Part shown: piece by piece, positions 1 through 5,322 of the stretch
Numbering within the stretch: the stretch's first letter is position 1
How the letters are laid out: every line of letters starts with the position of its first letter
DNA from: Myxococcales bacterium
GTDB taxonomy: Bacteria; Myxococcota; Bradymonadia; REDH01
NCBI GenBank assembly: GCA_018970625.1
Contig: JAGWVZ010000283.1
Span: 1 to 5,322, forward strand
Reading direction: 5' to 3'
Length of the DNA: 5,322 nt
Notes under the pieces: generated by a model
Seen by the model: only the letters and a program-made list of their open reading frames with translations
Told to the model about the DNA's origin: nothing
Databases searched by the model: none
Program-made: the position numbers and the translations under genes

Positions 1-1017
1 GGTGTGAACGGGTACCGTGGCTTTAACGATATCCAGACCTGGCTGTCGGGCAGCGTGAGCTCAACACTGTTCAATGGTCGCTTTGGTAATACCAACGATT
101 GGCGCGTGCAGTTGTCGGACTACGCTTCCGACACGATCGGCTACCGTCTGGGCAGTCTGCGCGTGGACGTGTTCTGTGCCTGCCCCACGGGAACCACCTT
201 TTATCAGGACGCGGACGGCGATGGATTTGGCAATCCGGGCGTCGCCCAGACGACCTGTATTCAGCCGTTCGGATATGTAGCCGACAACCGTGACTGTAAC
301 GACGGAAACGCTGCTATTACCCAGCTGCTGTGGTTCCGTGATGCGGATGGTGACAGTTACACCACCACCGAGTCGCGCAACCAGTGCTCCGCTCCCGGTA
401 CCGGCTGGCGGCAGCTCCCCTCGGCCACCTCGCCGCTGGATTGCAACGATAATACCCAGTGGATTTATCCGGGTCGTACCGAGATTTGCGATGGTGTTGA
501 CAACGACTGCAATGCCGGAACGGGAGAAGGTACCCAGTGCACCAATGCGTTCAACGCGCCCGGTGGATCATCGGGGGCTGGCTGTGTGGGCCGTTGGAAC
601 TCATCCACCAACCGAGGCTACATGATGTGCCAAGCCACCAGTAACAGAACGCATGCGCAACACCGTACTCGCTGCCAGAATCAGGGAATGGATCTGGCGT
701 TGCCGAACAACGAGACGGAGAACGAGTGGTTGCGCAACACATTCACGGCGTGGCGGACGTTTGGACAGGCCTGGATCGGTATTACCCGATCTACCACCTC
801 GACCAGCAGGGCGGGCTGGACCTGGATCGCGAATGGGTCGGCTTATCCCTGGGATGCCGGTTGGCGAAGCGGTGAACCCAGCGGTGATGGTACGTGCGTT
901 GAGATTCACGGAGGTGCCAGCGGGTGCACATCCTGTCGGTGGAACGATTTGGGCTGCAGCAACAGTCGTGACGAATCCATGTGTGAATGGAGCTCCGAGA
1001 ACACTGTGCTGCCGTAG
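1..1017 (+). CDS. Secreted MopE-motif / C-type lectin-like domain protein, C-terminal part (5' end outside window)
   Basis: The reading frame is open from the first base, and a GTG at position 4 has no visible ribosome site, so the true start and any signal peptide lie upstream. Residues are numbered from that GTG (337 residues). Residues 23-57 (pattern F-x-G, W-x-V-x-L-x-D, D-T-x-G, L-x-S-L) resemble the end of a P/Homo B domain. Two acidic loops, DADGDG at 69-74 and DADGD at 113-117, look like calcium sites, each followed by a DCND. Residues 160-170 (EICDGVDNDCN) are a classic MopE-type metal-binding motif. Residues 194-329 form a C-type lectin-like fold: C224 and C327 as the outer pair, WIG at 257-259, C298 and C318 as the inner pair, and WND at 313-315. 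The protein is probably exported and surface-bound, with calcium-dependent ligand binding. There is no MYXO-CTERM-like tail. Domain calls are by motif only; the ligand is unknown. Confidence 0.88.
   Translation, partial: GVNGYRGFNDIQTWLSGSVSSTLFNGRFGNTNDWRVQLSDYASDTIGYRLGSLRVDVFCACPTGTTFYQDADGDGFGNPGVAQTTCIQPFGYVADNRDCNDGNAAITQLLWFRDADGDSYTTTESRNQCSAPGTGWRQLPSATSPLDCNDNTQWIYPGRTEICDGVDNDCNAGTGEGTQCTNAFNAPGGSSGAGCVGRWNSSTNRGYMMCQATSNRTHAQHRTRCQNQGMDLALPNNETENEWLRNTFTAWRTFGQAWIGITRSTTSTSRAGWTWIANGSAYPWDAGWRSGEPSGDGTCVEIHGGASGCTSCRWNDLGCSNSRDESMCEWSSENTVLP
199..531 (+). repeat. Calcium-loop and MopE-type motif repeats within the first gene
   Basis: Residues about 66-176 contain two units of the same plan: an aromatic residue, a D-A-D-G-D acidic loop, about 25-30 residues containing one further cysteine, then a DCND motif (97-100 and 146-149). 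The second unit ends in the canonical I-C-D-G-V-D-N-D-C-N motif (161-170) preceded by a Y-P-G-R-T-E lead-in, which is the recognisable signature of the MopE-type putative metal-binding family. The first unit ends without that tail, so it is a degenerate or shortened copy. The loops resemble thrombospondin type 3 or EF-hand-like calcium sites. Calcium is the likeliest ligand; copper has been reported for the MopE protein itself. Confidence 0.8.
583..990 (+). other. C-type lectin-like domain within the first gene
   Basis: This segment encodes residues 194-329. It shows the long-form C-type lectin layout: an N-terminal pair C194/C209, helix-1 cysteine C224 followed by G-x-D-L-A, the WIG core motif at 257-259, then EPS at 291-293, C298, WND at 313-315, C318 and C327. 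The five-residue step from W313 to C318 and the nine-residue step to C327 fit the family. In calcium- and mannose-type lectins the first motif is EPN; here the Asn is Ser, so one calcium/sugar ligand is changed while N314 and D315 remain. An extra C-x2-C pair (308, 311) lies in the loop just before WND. Carbohydrate binding is therefore possible but not certain; a protein-binding lectin-like fold is an alternative. Confidence 0.82.
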
Positions 1018-1090
1018 TGTCTGCCCTGTTGCTGTGCCGCCCTGCTAATCGAGCGATAAACGTCCCGTACCAAGGGTTGAACCCCTGCTT

Positions 1091-1095
1091 GAAGG
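1091..1095 (+). promoter_or_regulatory. Ribosome binding site of the lipoprotein gene
   Basis: GAAGG lies eight bases before the ATG at 1104. This is a reasonable Shine-Dalgarno match and spacing, and it supports that ATG, which also places a good signal peptide at the protein's N-terminus. I found no convincing promoter in the 86 bases after the preceding stop codon, so translation may be from a transcript that also covers the upstream gene. Confidence 0.6.
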
Positions 1096-1103
1096 TGTGA
1101 AGA

Positions 1104-1166
1104 ATGACTTATCGTCACTGGACGAGTGTATGGTGTGCTCAGGCACTTCTGCTGCTGGCAGCTTGC
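1104..1166 (+). other. Lipoprotein signal peptide and lipobox
   Basis: The first 20 codons encode a short N-region with R4 and H5, a hydrophobic stretch A14-LLLL-AA, and the lipobox L18-A19-A20-C21. Signal peptidase II would cleave before C21 (codon 1164-1166) and C21 would be lipidated. Only one clear positive charge precedes the core, which is weak but acceptable. The acidic, proline-containing stretch after C21 (G-D-D-P-V-E-P) looks like the usual flexible tether of a lipoprotein. Confidence 0.85.
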
Positions 1167-4100
1167 GGCGATGACCCGGTCGAGCCGACCGGTGCGTGCG
1201 GCGATGCCGAAATCGGTGGAGCCGAAGCCTGCGACGACGGCAACGTCAACGCCGGCGACGGCTGCTCGGCGGTGTGCACGGTAGAAGCGGGTTTCTCTTG
1301 CCCGCCCGTGGGTGGGTTCGCCTGCACGACCACCTGCGGCGACCAGATTCAGGCTGGCGCCGAGGCCTGCGATGATGGCAACGCCGCATCGGGCGATGGC
1401 TGTTCGTCGGAGTGCACCGTCGAAGAACCACTGCCGGAAGATTGCGCCGACGAGGTGGATAACGACCGCGACGGCCTCGCCGACTGCGACGATGCCGACT
1501 GCGCCTCGGTGTGTCCGACCGCCGAAAACTGCACCGACACCGTGGACAACGACCTCGACGGTCAGGCCGACTGTGCCGATTCCGACTGCGCCGAAAACGC
1601 AGCCTGCGTAGAGGAACCGCCTGCAGAAGACTGCGCATCTCCCGGCGACGAAGACGGCAACGGCGCGGCCGACTGCGATGACGATGCCTGTACGTGCGAT
1701 TGCGGCGACGGGCGTCTCAACGGCGACGAGCAGTGCGACAGCGGTGACGAGAACAGCGACACCCTGCCCAACGCCTGCCGCAGCACCTGCGTGAACGCGT
1801 TCTGTGGCGACACGGTGGTTGACACCGGCGAGCAGTGTGACGGGTCGGCGCCAGCAGGCAGTGAGTGTGTTGACTGCGAGCTGCGCGTTGTTCCCGTCTG
1901 CGGTGAGTCGGGCCGCTACCTGGACCTGACCGTCGAGTCCGGGTCTGATGCACTCACCGTGCCGCTCGACTTTGACAGCGCGGCCATCGACGACTTCACG
2001 CTCCCTGCATCCTGTACGGCCATTAACGGCCGAGACATTACCGCCCAGATTACAGTGCCGGTGGACGGCATCTGGGTACTCAGACTCGACGGCGGCTCGC
2101 CCAACGACCGGTTTGCGGTCAGCCGGTCCGCCGGCTGTGATGCTCCCTTCGCCACCCAGTGCGCGTCAGCATCGCGAGGCCGTCTCGCCGAGCTGGTGAT
2201 GGAGCTGCAGGCTGCATCGCCACAGGTGCTTCGCATCGAGGCGACGCCGTCGACCACGAACGCCACGCTCACCATTCAGCGGGTCGATGAAGTCATCACC
2301 CCCGGCGCAGCGTGTGTGGTCGGCGACGTTCTGCGACCCTGTGGTCCTGGTTTCGTGTGTACCGACATTACCGGAGCCACCGTGTGCACCGCCGCACCCG
2401 TCATGCCCGGCATGGTAGGCGAGAGCTGCTCGCCCGGTGTTCCCGGCGAATGCGTCAGCGGCACCGAGTGTCAGGCCGACACCAGCACCTGTCAGCCGCT
2501 CGCGGGAACAACCTGCGACACAGCAGTTTCTCTGGACGACGTCATGACAGACGAGGGAGAGAGCTTTGATGTCAGCCTCGTCGCTTCGACCGGGTCGCTT
2601 CAGGGAACGTGCGAATCCTTCCCGTCCGTTCTCGCGCTCAACCTGGACCTGTCCCGCGCGTCGTGGGTGCAGGTTCAGGCGGTCTCGAGCGATGGTTCTC
2701 CGGTCGCGGTGTCGGCGCGCTCCAACTGCGGGCTTGTCGCCAGTGAGGCATCCTGCCAGCGCGACGCCGGTGGAACAGCATCCTCAGCCTTCTATCTGCC
2801 GGGTGGCGGCGACGGAGGAACGCTGCTTGTGTCTGGATTCTCCGCGGCCAGCCTGACCGTCTCGCGCATTCCCGCCCGGGTTGCGGGTGAGACCTGTGAT
2901 GTAGCCGGCGTCATCAACCGCTGCAGCCCGGGTCTTGAGTGTGCGGCGGGTACCTGTGCGGTATCGCTCGCAGGTAGCTGTGGAGACCCGCTGCCGGGCT
3001 TCCTCGCCGCCGAAGGAGAGCTCACCGGACGTGGTCTGGCGCTTGCGTTTGACACGGCCACGGTTGCGCCTGTTACCCGGGCGGCCTGCGACACACCGCT
3101 GCGGCGCCAGGTATTTACGTTCCAGAGCCCCGCGACCGGCTCGCTGGTGGCTCGGCTGGGCGATTCCGTGACGGGTGCGTTCATCGAAGTCGATGCCGAG
3201 TGCGCCGCGGCTCCTGCGCTGCCGTCTTGCGAGCTCGGTGGTGTGGCTACCAGGGTCGTTCGTACCGGTGAGTTCTTTGACGTCTCAGTCAGCAGTGCCG
3301 ATGAGGTGGCTGGTCTGGTGACGCTGGTGCTCAATGTGCAGGCCGACGTGGGCGAGACCTGTTCGGCAGAGCAGCTCTGTTTGCCCGGACTCGAGTGTGT
3401 CGCCGGCCGCTGTCAGGCGCCACTGCTGCTGCCGGGGGCCGCATGTGTTCCCGGCGAGAGCGTGTGCACCACGGGCAACGCCTGCCTGCCCGGTGAGTTC
3501 GGATTCACCTGCAAGTCCACCGTCGCGGGCGATCGACAGGCCTGCGAGACGTTTGCTGGTTTGCCCACCTGCATTGAGCCCCTGGTCTGCATCGACGAGG
3601 GCGGCGGCAAGCTGTGCACGCTACCCGCCGTGCCAGACTGCACCACCGACGCCGAATGTGGTGCTGGATTCCGTTGCAACGCCGGCGACTGTCAGGCGCT
3701 GGTGAACCAGCCTGAAGGTGCCCCGTGCGACCTGAGCACAGCGAACTCATGTGCGTCTGGCCTCGCCTGCACGGTCGGGTCGGGCACACTGTCAGCCACC
3801 TGCAGGGCGCCCGTTGAGACGTGCAGTGACACCAACCCCTGTCTCGGCGGCGAGCTCTGCTTGGACGGCACCTGCTACACGCTACTGACCGAGGGTGAAC
3901 GCTGCTCGCCCACAGCCCCCCCTCCGTGTCGCCTCGACCTGGAGTGTCTCGGAGCCCCCGGTGCCGAGGTATGCGGTCGTCGTGCAGGCGGACCAGGCAG
4001 CGAGTGTGCAGCCACCAGCGAATGCGCTACAGGGCTGTTCTGTAACCTGCTGGGCCTACCGGGTACCTGTCAGGAACGCCTGCCGATCGGCGCATTCTGC

Positions 4101-4190
4101 AACCTCGCCCTGCTGGACCAGTGCATTGAGGGTTCGTCCTGCCTGCGTTCCGGCGGCTCCATGTTCGCGATGTGTACCGCGAACCCCTGA
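1104..4190 (+). CDS. Large cysteine-rich multi-module lipoprotein
   Basis: This is a complete gene for 1,028 residues, starting at an ATG with GAAGG eight bases upstream and ending in TGA. Residues 1-20 form a lipoprotein signal peptide; the lipobox is L18-A-A-C21, with Gly and Asp following the lipidated Cys. The mature chain has 91 cysteines: C21 plus 90 in modules. In order these are two DUF4215 / Myxococcus cysteine-rich repeats (32-66, 78-104), three DND/DC acidic repeats (114-198), two degenerate DUF4215-like units (200-229, 234-258), then three beta-rich four-cysteine modules (from 266, 471 and 626) alternating with small four-cysteine modules, and finally nine of those small modules in tandem (753-1024). 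No enzyme motif is visible. It is probably an envelope-anchored, disulfide-stabilised structural, adhesive or recognition protein. It ends without a sorting tail. The lipoprotein call is strong; the role is inferred. Confidence 0.93.
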   Translation: MTYRHWTSVWCAQALLLLAACGDDPVEPTGACGDAEIGGAEACDDGNVNAGDGCSAVCTVEAGFSCPPVGGFACTTTCGDQIQAGAEACDDGNAASGDGCSSECTVEEPLPEDCADEVDNDRDGLADCDDADCASVCPTAENCTDTVDNDLDGQADCADSDCAENAACVEEPPAEDCASPGDEDGNGAADCDDDACTCDCGDGRLNGDEQCDSGDENSDTLPNACRSTCVNAFCGDTVVDTGEQCDGSAPAGSECVDCELRVVPVCGESGRYLDLTVESGSDALTVPLDFDSAAIDDFTLPASCTAINGRDITAQITVPVDGIWVLRLDGGSPNDRFAVSRSAGCDAPFATQCASASRGRLAELVMELQAASPQVLRIEATPSTTNATLTIQRVDEVITPGAACVVGDVLRPCGPGFVCTDITGATVCTAAPVMPGMVGESCSPGVPGECVSGTECQADTSTCQPLAGTTCDTAVSLDDVMTDEGESFDVSLVASTGSLQGTCESFPSVLALNLDLSRASWVQVQAVSSDGSPVAVSARSNCGLVASEASCQRDAGGTASSAFYLPGGGDGGTLLVSGFSAASLTVSRIPARVAGETCDVAGVINRCSPGLECAAGTCAVSLAGSCGDPLPGFLAAEGELTGRGLALAFDTATVAPVTRAACDTPLRRQVFTFQSPATGSLVARLGDSVTGAFIEVDAECAAAPALPSCELGGVATRVVRTGEFFDVSVSSADEVAGLVTLVLNVQADVGETCSAEQLCLPGLECVAGRCQAPLLLPGAACVPGESVCTTGNACLPGEFGFTCKSTVAGDRQACETFAGLPTCIEPLVCIDEGGGKLCTLPAVPDCTTDAECGAGFRCNAGDCQALVNQPEGAPCDLSTANSCASGLACTVGSGTLSATCRAPVETCSDTNPCLGGELCLDGTCYTLLTEGERCSPTAPPPCRLDLECLGAPGAEVCGRRAGGPGSECAATSECATGLFCNLLGLPGTCQERLPIGAFCNLALLDQCIEGSSCLRSGGSMFAMCTANP
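1197..1415 (+). repeat. Two DUF4215-like (Myxococcus cysteine-rich) repeats
   Basis: Residues 32-66 and 78-104 of the lipoprotein share the plan C-G-D, five or six residues, G-A-E-A-C-D-D-G-N, four residues, G-D-G-C-S, two residues, C-T. This is the recognisable signature of the cysteine-rich repeat abundant in myxobacterial surface proteins. Later units beginning at C200 and C234 keep the C-G-D and E-Q-C-D parts but lose the G-D-G-C-S core, so they are diverged copies. The repeats are probably disulfide-braced and may bind a divalent metal through the D-D-G-N segment. Confidence 0.85.
1443..1697 (+). repeat. Three acidic DND/DC repeats
   Basis: Residues 114-137, 143-168 and 177-198 repeat the plan C, two or three residues, V-D-N-D-x-D-G-x-A-D-C-x-D-x-D-C. 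The third copy has drifted: it reads G-D-E-D-G-N-G in place of V-D-N-D-x-D-G. The DNA is also recognisably repeated around the G-A-D-C segment in all three. Spaced aspartates with a central glycine look like calcium loops, related in style to the MopE motif of the upstream gene. Metal binding is inferred from the spacing only. Confidence 0.75.
1899..3341 (+). repeat. Three beta-rich four-cysteine modules, possibly PPC-like
   Basis: Modules start at C266, C471 and C626 of the lipoprotein, each about 120-130 residues. Cysteine positions are 266/304/345/353, 471/503/542/551 and 626/662/700/709, giving steps of 32-38, 38-41 and 8-9 residues. Each ends in alternating hydrophobic strands of the type L-x-V or T-L-x-I, about 35 residues past its fourth cysteine. 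Sequence identity between copies is low, but the cysteine spacing and overall plan are shared. The pattern recalls bacterial pre-peptidase C-terminal (PPC) beta-sandwich domains with paired cysteines. That fold assignment is a guess; the repeat itself is directly visible. Small four-cysteine modules lie between the copies. Confidence 0.6.
2313..4175 (+). repeat. Twelve small four-cysteine modules with invariant C-x5-C core
   Basis: Modules start at C404, C442, C598, C753, C781, C814, C846, C875, C907, C934, C968 and C999. All follow C-x(5-8)-C-x5-C-x(4-10)-C. The middle gap is exactly five residues in all twelve, and ten of twelve have glycine at the third position of that gap (C-x2-G-x2-C). 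The exceptions have P826 and D945. The last nine stand in tandem from 753 to 1024; the first three are interleaved with the beta-rich modules. The spacing resembles EB modules and the Dickkopf N-terminal cysteine-rich region, but no homology is proven. The likely role is a rigid disulfide-linked stalk or binding array. Confidence 0.8.
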
Positions 4191-4432
4191 CGACGGTCTG
4201 TGCCACGTGTTGTGCACAGGTCCACGATGCCCTGTGTCGTGGTGTGCGGAACCACAGCATGTTTCTTGTTCGCATGCGCAGGGTCCACTTTGGGCTGAAA
4301 GACCATCGGAGTTCGGGTGCAGCAACCGTTGTGGAAGCAGCGCCCGCGTCATGAACGACTGGCGATGGAAGCAAGAGCGAACGCGACGTTGGGCCTCCAC
4401 CAGGACGCAGCTCGCCGAATGGCTCCCCGTCC
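4191..4432. other. Non-coding gap between convergent genes
   Basis: The 242 bases between the lipoprotein stop and the opposite-strand stop hold no ORF with a credible start site or protein-like composition. The frames that remain open are extensions of alternate frames of the flanking genes. The segment contains several short inverted repeats in its first third and would be expected to hold termination signals for both genes, but no classical stem plus T-run is clear. I see no RNA gene, attachment site or insertion sequence end. Confidence 0.6.
4215..4270 (+). terminator. Cluster of short stem-loops, possible terminator of the lipoprotein gene
   Basis: Starting 25 bases after the stop codon there are overlapping inverted repeats: CACAGG (4215-4220) with CCTGTG (4231-4236), CCACGA (4222-4227) with TCGTGG (4237-4242), and GTGGT (4239-4243) with ACCAC (4251-4255). 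The last is followed by a T-rich stretch at 4260-4270. The stems are only five or six base pairs and the T-run is interrupted and displaced, so factor-independent termination is possible but weak. The first two stems share the 4222-4236 region and cannot form fully at the same time. Confidence 0.3.
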
Positions 4433-5322
4433 TTACTCCACCACCAGGTCATCCCGCAGCGCCGGACACTCCGGCTCGGTCAGCGTCTCGGGCAGCCGGT
4501 TCACCAGCTCAACAACCGATGGCTCAATTTGCCGCAGCACGTTGAACTGCGCCTCTTCTTCGGGCGTACGGGCGTTGTCGCGCTGCAGGGCGAGTCGCGC
4601 CAGCTGCAGGTTCTCAAACGCGGTCACCACCTCAGGACGCGCAGCTCGATAGCGATCGGCCAGCCCCTGCGTCAGCGACCGAATCGCCACGCACTCGGCC
4701 TGTCGAAATCCCGGGGTGCTGCCGTAGTTGGCGAACAATCGGTCTTCCAGCGTACGCATGCTGTCGGCCGCACTCGCCAGATCTTCCAGCGGCAGCAATC
4801 CGGCCACCAGGGCGGGGGGTACCTCGGACCACGCCAACGGAATATCGTCGGCGCCGTAATCGCCTTCGTCCAGACGCTGCGCCACCGACGCGGTGTTGGC
4901 GTACCAGTCCAGCAGATTGTACAGCAGGTCTCCCTCGGTCTCATTCAGCATTGTGGCTTCCTGCAGCTCCAGCAGCGTACGTTGCGCATCGCTCACCAGC
5001 TGCCCGGGCGATGCACCACCCCGGACTTCGCGATTAATCGACTCCAGCGAAAAGGGCAGGGCGCCGGGATAACGTGAGAAACGAACCACCTTGAACACCA
5101 TATAGGCGGCGTCCCGATATTCCTCGTTGTTCGCCGTCCAGTACAGACGGCCGGAATTAAAATACAATTGTTCGGCAGCCACCATCGCGCTAATCAGCGT
5201 TCCACCCTCGCGCGCACCCACAATAATAAAGTCACCGGCAATCAGCAGATTTTGTGGGACGGTAGAATCCTGCACCGTCTCGACAGCCACAAAGTCTGTC
5301 GTCATATCAAACACCTGCGTAG
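4433..5322 (-). CDS. Hypothetical protein, C-terminal part (5' end outside window)
   Basis: The minus-strand frame runs from a TAA at 4433-4435 to the window edge. A GTG at 5312-5314 would give 293 residues, but it has no visible ribosome site, the codons upstream of it (Thr, Gln) are still open, and the N-terminus lacks a signal peptide, so this is probably the interior of a longer protein. I do not recognise the family. From that GTG, residues 20-60 look mixed strand/helix with a G-D-F-I-I-V-G-A-R-E-G-G segment. From about 100 onward the chain is mainly amphipathic helix, rich in Leu, Ala, Glu and Arg. There are two cysteines, C208 and C283, each preceded by Glu, which could form a disulfide in an exported protein. 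Base composition, with strong G/C third positions and no stops over 890 bases, supports real coding. It converges on the lipoprotein gene, so it belongs to a different transcription unit. Confidence 0.82.
   Translation of the reverse strand, partial: TQVFDMTTDFVAVETVQDSTVPQNLLIAGDFIIVGAREGGTLISAMVAAEQLYFNSGRLYWTANNEEYRDAAYMVFKVVRFSRYPGALPFSLESINREVRGGASPGQLVSDAQRTLLELQEATMLNETEGDLLYNLLDWYANTASVAQRLDEGDYGADDIPLAWSEVPPALVAGLLPLEDLASAADSMRTLEDRLFANYGSTPGFRQAECVAIRSLTQGLADRYRAARPEVVTAFENLQLARLALQRDNARTPEEEAQFNVLRQIEPSVVELVNRLPETLTEPECPALRDDLVVE

Noticed and set aside
1029..1060. Possible promoter with TTGCTG and GATAAA before the lipoprotein gene
   Set aside because: The spacer between the two elements is 20 bases and neither matches well. 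No better pair is visible.
1071..1091. Inverted repeat (CAAG...CTTG and GGGTT/AACCC) just before the ribosome site
   Set aside because: The inner palindrome leaves almost no loop and the outer stem is only four pairs, so it is unlikely to form a terminator or regulatory hairpin.
2792..3334. A 180-codon minus-strand frame inside the lipoprotein gene
   Set aside because: It is fully antisense to a gene strongly supported by its signal peptide and regular cysteine modules. Its Ser/Thr/Ala/Pro-rich composition is what mirrored codons give.
1104..4190. Possible MYXO-CTERM or other sorting tail on the lipoprotein
   Set aside because: The protein ends right after its last cysteine module with no hydrophobic segment or basic tail. 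Anchoring is explained by the N-terminal lipobox.
4402..4433. AGGACG/CGTCCT inverted repeat touching the stop codon of the minus-strand gene
   Set aside because: The stem is six pairs with a 20-base loop and no T-run follows on the minus strand, so it does not support a terminator call.
4056..4452. Several minus-strand open frames across the convergent gap (up to 141 codons)
   Set aside because: They lie mostly antisense to the end of the lipoprotein gene, have no ribosome site or recognisable motif, and look like chance open frames in GC-rich sequence.
3895..4545. A 216-codon plus-strand open frame spanning the end of the lipoprotein gene and the convergent gap
   Set aside because: It overlaps the lipoprotein gene in another frame and then the antisense of the third gene. 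Its composition is the Arg/Pro/Ser/Cys-rich type produced by off-frame reading of GC-rich DNA, and no ribosome site is visible at its start.
4529..5077. A 182-codon plus-strand frame opposite the third gene
   Set aside because: It is antisense to the minus-strand gene, is rich in Arg/Gln/His, and shows no motif. The minus-strand frame is longer, runs off the window and has ordinary protein composition.

Overview
This 5,322-base window is GC-rich and holds three protein-coding genes. Two of them run off the window edges. The best guess for the source is a Myxococcota/Bradymonadota-type bacterium (former Deltaproteobacteria). The basis is that the two plus-strand proteins are built from repeat types common in predatory or surface-protein-rich members of those groups: MopE-type Asp/Cys motifs, 'Myxococcus cysteine-rich' (DUF4215-like) repeats, and long chains of small disulfide modules. 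No rRNA, marker gene or mobile element is present, so this placement is an inference.

Layout. Bases 1-1017 (+) are the C-terminal part of a secreted or surface protein. It has a short stretch resembling the end of a P/Homo B domain, two DxDGD calcium loops with a MopE-type metal-binding motif, and a C-type lectin-like domain at the C-terminus. After 86 bases comes a complete 1,028-residue lipoprotein gene (1104-4190, +) with a clear lipobox and 91 cysteines in the mature chain. Apart from the lipidated Cys21, all of these cysteines fall into recognisable modules. Bases 4191-4432 are non-coding, contain several short inverted repeats, and lie between two convergent genes. Bases 4433-5322 (-) are a 5'-truncated gene for a protein I do not recognise, mostly helical in appearance and with two cysteines.

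How the genes may relate. Genes 1 and 2 are co-oriented, closely spaced, and both look extracytoplasmic, cysteine-rich and calcium-binding. They may be co-transcribed and act at the cell surface in adhesion or recognition, but nothing in the window proves a shared function. Gene 3 is on the opposite strand and probably belongs to another transcription unit.

The observation most worth following up is the architecture of gene 2. Twelve four-cysteine modules share an invariant five-residue gap between Cys2 and Cys3, and the first three groups are separated by three beta-rich modules with their own conserved four-cysteine spacing. I see no sign of a defence system, CRISPR array, RNA gene or other discrete new system here.
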